Below, in pieces: positions 3,218 through 5,217 of a stretch of DNA of 5,217 bases. The stretch covers positions 12,103 to 17,319 of the forward strand of contig DGEO01000045.1 in NCBI GenBank assembly GCA_002385985.1. The letters run 5' to 3'. The notes beneath the pieces are model-generated. The model saw nothing but the letters and a program-made list of their open reading frames with translations. It was not told where the DNA came from and ran no database searches. Numbering within the stretch: the stretch's first letter is position 1; every line of letters starts with the position of its first letter. This DNA comes from Anaerolineaceae bacterium UBA3924. GTDB taxonomy: Bacteria; Chloroflexota; Anaerolineae; Anaerolineales; Anaerolineaceae. Both the position numbers and the translations under genes were made by a program.

Positions 3218-5217
3218 GTGGACGCTCCAATTACGATCCGCGGCGCCAGGCTGCATAATCTCAAGAATATTACCGTCCAGATCCCCAGAAACAGGCTGGT
3301 GGTGCTGACCGGGCTTTCCGGCTCGGGCAAGTCCACGCTGGGGTTCGATATCCTGCTCAAGGAAGGCCAGCGGCAGTACATGGAATCGCTGGGCATGGTC
3401 AGCCTGTATGTGGCCCGCCCGCCGGTCGAGTCCATCACCGGGCTGTCGCCGACCATCGCCGTCGACCAGCACCTGACCAATCAAAGCCCGCGCTCCACGG
3501 TGGGCACGGTCACCGAGGTGTACACCTACCTGCGCGTGCTCTTCGCCCGGCTGGGGCACCGGCCCTGCCCCCGCTGCGGTCAGGATGTGCCGCCCTCTTT
3601 TGATCCCGCTGTGGCCGGGTGGGAGGGCCTGCCGCCGGAGGAGGAAGAAGACAGCGGCGAGGGAGCGACCTATCCCTGCCCGCAATGCGGCGCGCAGGTG
3701 CCCGAGTTGATCATGGCGCACTTCTCCTTCAACAAGCCCGAGGGCGCCTGCCCCACCTGCACCGGGCTGGGCAGCGTCCACCAGGCCCGGCTGGACCGAC
3801 TGGTGGACGAGGAAAAGAGCATCCTGGACGGGGCCGTGCTGGGCTGGGAGGAGTTCCTGATCGACTTCTACGGCGGGGCGCTGCGTGCCGCAGCCGACTA
3901 TTACGGGCTGGACCTGGACATGTCCCGCCCGTTCAAGGATCATTCTCCGGAGGTGAAGGACCTGCTGTACTACGGCGTGGAAAGCCCGCAGTTCCGCCGA
4001 CACTTCCCGGACCGCGAGCCGCCGCCCACCGTGCGCAAGGGACGCTTTGTGGGCATCGCCACCAATTTGCTGCGCCGCTACGCCGAGCGCATTCAGGACG
4101 CGGATTACCGCGAAAAGATGCGCGATTACCTGATTATCCAGACCTGCCCGGACTGCGAGGGCACGCGGCTGCGGCCGGAATCCCGCGCCGTGACGGTGAA
4201 CGGGCGGGATATTGTCTCGCTTTCGCGCATGCCGCTGAGCGAGATCGGCGCCTGGCTGGGCGAGCTGCCGGGCGCGCTCGGCGCTGACGAGATGCTCTTT
4301 GCCGGTCCCATCCTTTCCGACCTTGCGGAGCGCCTGCGCAGGCTGGTGGAGGTGGGGGCCGGCTACCTGAGCCTGGAGCGCGCCGCGCCCAGCCTTTCAG
4401 CCGGCGAGGCCCAGCGCCTGCGCCTGGCCAGCCTGCTCGGCTCCGGGCTGACCGGAGTGCTGTATGTGTTCGACGAGCCGACCATCGGCCTGCACCAGCG
4501 CGACACCCACCGCATGATCGAGGTGCTGCGGCGTCTGCGCGACCTGGGCAACACCGTTCTGGTGATCGAGCATGACCTGGAGACCATCGCCGCCGCAGAC
4601 CATGTGATTGACTTCGGGCCGGGGGCGGGCAAGCACGGCGGGCAGATTGTGGCCGCGGGCAGCCCGGATGAGGTGGCCGCTTCGCCCGGCTCGGTCACCG
4701 GGGCTTACCTTTCGGGGCGCGAGTCCATCCCCCTGCCGGAGCGGCGGCTCCCGCCCGGCGAGAAGGCCCTGGTGATCCGCGGGGCGAAAGAGCACAATTT
4801 ACAGAACCTGACCGTGCGCATTCCCCTGGGACTGCTGGTTGCGGTGACCGGGGTGTCCGGCTCGGGCAAATCTACGCTGGTGTTTGACATTCTCGACCCG
4901 GCCGCCCGCCAGCGGCTGCACGGGGCCACCGCCCGCCCGCCCGGCGAGCATGACGCCGTCGAGGGGCTGGAGTACCTGGACCGGGTGATCACCATCAACC
5001 AGGAGCACATCGGGCGCATCCCGCGCTCCAACGCGGCCACCTATTCAGAGGCGTTCACGCCCATCCGCTCGGCCTTCGCCGCCACCGACGAGGCCCGCAG
5101 GCGGGGGCTGGCGGCGCGGCATTTCTCCTTCAACGTGCCCGGCGGGCGCTGCGAGCGCTGCCACGGGGCCGGCGTGCTGTACGTTCCGATGCACTTCCTG
5201 CCGGACGTGGAGGTGCG
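3218..5217 (+). CDS. uvrA: UvrA-family ABC ATPase, UvrA2-like with reduced UvrB-binding domain (3' partial)
   Basis: The window holds 666 codons of a gene that runs off the right edge. It begins with I-R-G-A-R-L-H-N-L-K-N-I, the standard UvrA opening. NBD1 has Walker A G-L-S-G-S-G-K-S-T at 32-40, signature L-S-A-G-E at 393-397 (usually L-S-G-G-E), Walker B with D419-E420 and H-loop His452. NBD2 has Walker A G-V-S-G-S-G-K-S-T at 545-553; its signature and Walker B lie beyond the window. Zinc-type pairs are C154/C157 with C178/C181, at the same spacing as in canonical UvrA, and C645/C648, whose partner pair would follow; C310/C313 match the conserved C-x-x-C-E-G-T-R-L. Between C117-x-x-C120 and C154 there are only about 33 residues, acidic (E-E-E-E-D), where canonical UvrA has well over 100 that bind UvrB. 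The family damage-scanning role is ATP-dependent DNA binding; members lacking this domain (UvrA2, DrrC type) are linked to drug or damage tolerance instead of standard UvrABC repair. That this copy is a paralogue is inferred. Confidence 0.93.
   Translation, partial: MDAPITIRGARLHNLKNITVQIPRNRLVVLTGLSGSGKSTLGFDILLKEGQRQYMESLGMVSLYVARPPVESITGLSPTIAVDQHLTNQSPRSTVGTVTEVYTYLRVLFARLGHRPCPRCGQDVPPSFDPAVAGWEGLPPEEEEDSGEGATYPCPQCGAQVPELIMAHFSFNKPEGACPTCTGLGSVHQARLDRLVDEEKSILDGAVLGWEEFLIDFYGGALRAAADYYGLDLDMSRPFKDHSPEVKDLLYYGVESPQFRRHFPDREPPPTVRKGRFVGIATNLLRRYAERIQDADYREKMRDYLIIQTCPDCEGTRLRPESRAVTVNGRDIVSLSRMPLSEIGAWLGELPGALGADEMLFAGPILSDLAERLRRLVEVGAGYLSLERAAPSLSAGEAQRLRLASLLGSGLTGVLYVFDEPTIGLHQRDTHRMIEVLRRLRDLGNTVLVIEHDLETIAAADHVIDFGPGAGKHGGQIVAAGSPDEVAASPGSVTGAYLSGRESIPLPERRLPPGEKALVIRGAKEHNLQNLTVRIPLGLLVAVTGVSGSGKSTLVFDILDPAARQRLHGATARPPGEHDAVEGLEYLDRVITINQEHIGRIPRSNAATYSEAFTPIRSAFAATDEARRRGLAARHFSFNVPGGRCERCHGAGVLYVPMHFLPDVEV

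Noticed and set aside
3040..3258. Small + strand frame of 72 codons starting with ATG
   Set aside because: It has no ribosome site, crosses both intergenic hairpins and the promoter, and overlaps the UvrA-like start; its translation resembles nothing.
3170..4003. Long minus-strand frame over the 5' part of the UvrA-like gene
   Set aside because: It is antisense to a clearly conserved UvrA frame and has low-complexity, Gly-, Ala-, Arg- and His-rich content.
1..5217. TGA read as tryptophan (alternative code)
   Set aside because: Two neighbouring genes end naturally at TGA and tryptophan is encoded by TGG throughout, and an aromatic residue would not fit the first C-x-x-C position.

Overview
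The window is GC-rich, densely coding bacterial DNA, with all supported genes on the + strand. The first gene ends in an exported-protein style tail, LFIPLASK. I associate tails of this type (hydrophobic-PL-x-x-K/R right at the C-terminus) with secreted proteins of Chloroflexota, especially Anaerolineae, and BACON/Ig-like repeats are also common there. I therefore favour an Anaerolineae-like chloroflexote, but this is an inference from composition and one tail motif, not a marker-gene assignment.

Layout: (1) 1-792 is the 3' part of a surface or secreted protein with a possible clan CD (caspase/CHAT-like) segment, a BACON-like beta domain and the C-terminal tail, followed by a near-ideal intrinsic terminator (819-850). 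(2) 925-2205 is a complete type II NADH:quinone oxidoreductase with its own TATAAT element. (3) 2305-3015 is the highlight: a membrane-anchored DsbA-family thiol oxidoreductase whose reading frame is crossed by one in-frame TGA, exactly where the first cysteine of the CPYC active site belongs. A perfect 6-bp stem with a 5-nt GGU-containing loop lies 28 nt after the TGA, the place and shape expected of a bacterial SECIS element. I read this gene as a selenoprotein with a U-P-Y-C active site. Standard gene calling would split it into two fragments (2305-2562 and 2647-3015) or call it a pseudogene. (4) 3218-5217 is the 5' two thousand bases of a UvrA-family ABC ATPase that starts at GTG, lacks most of the UvrB-binding domain and so resembles the UvrA2 class.

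The genes look like separate transcription units rather than one operon: each of the three complete starts has its own sigma70-type promoter candidate and the intergenic gaps are 132, 99 and 202 bases. NDH-2 feeds electrons from NADH into the quinone pool at the membrane. The DsbA-like selenoprotein should act on thiols and disulfides outside the membrane, and the UvrA-like protein acts on DNA or in drug tolerance. No shared pathway is evident. If the selenocysteine reading is right, the host must also carry selA, selB, selC and selD elsewhere.
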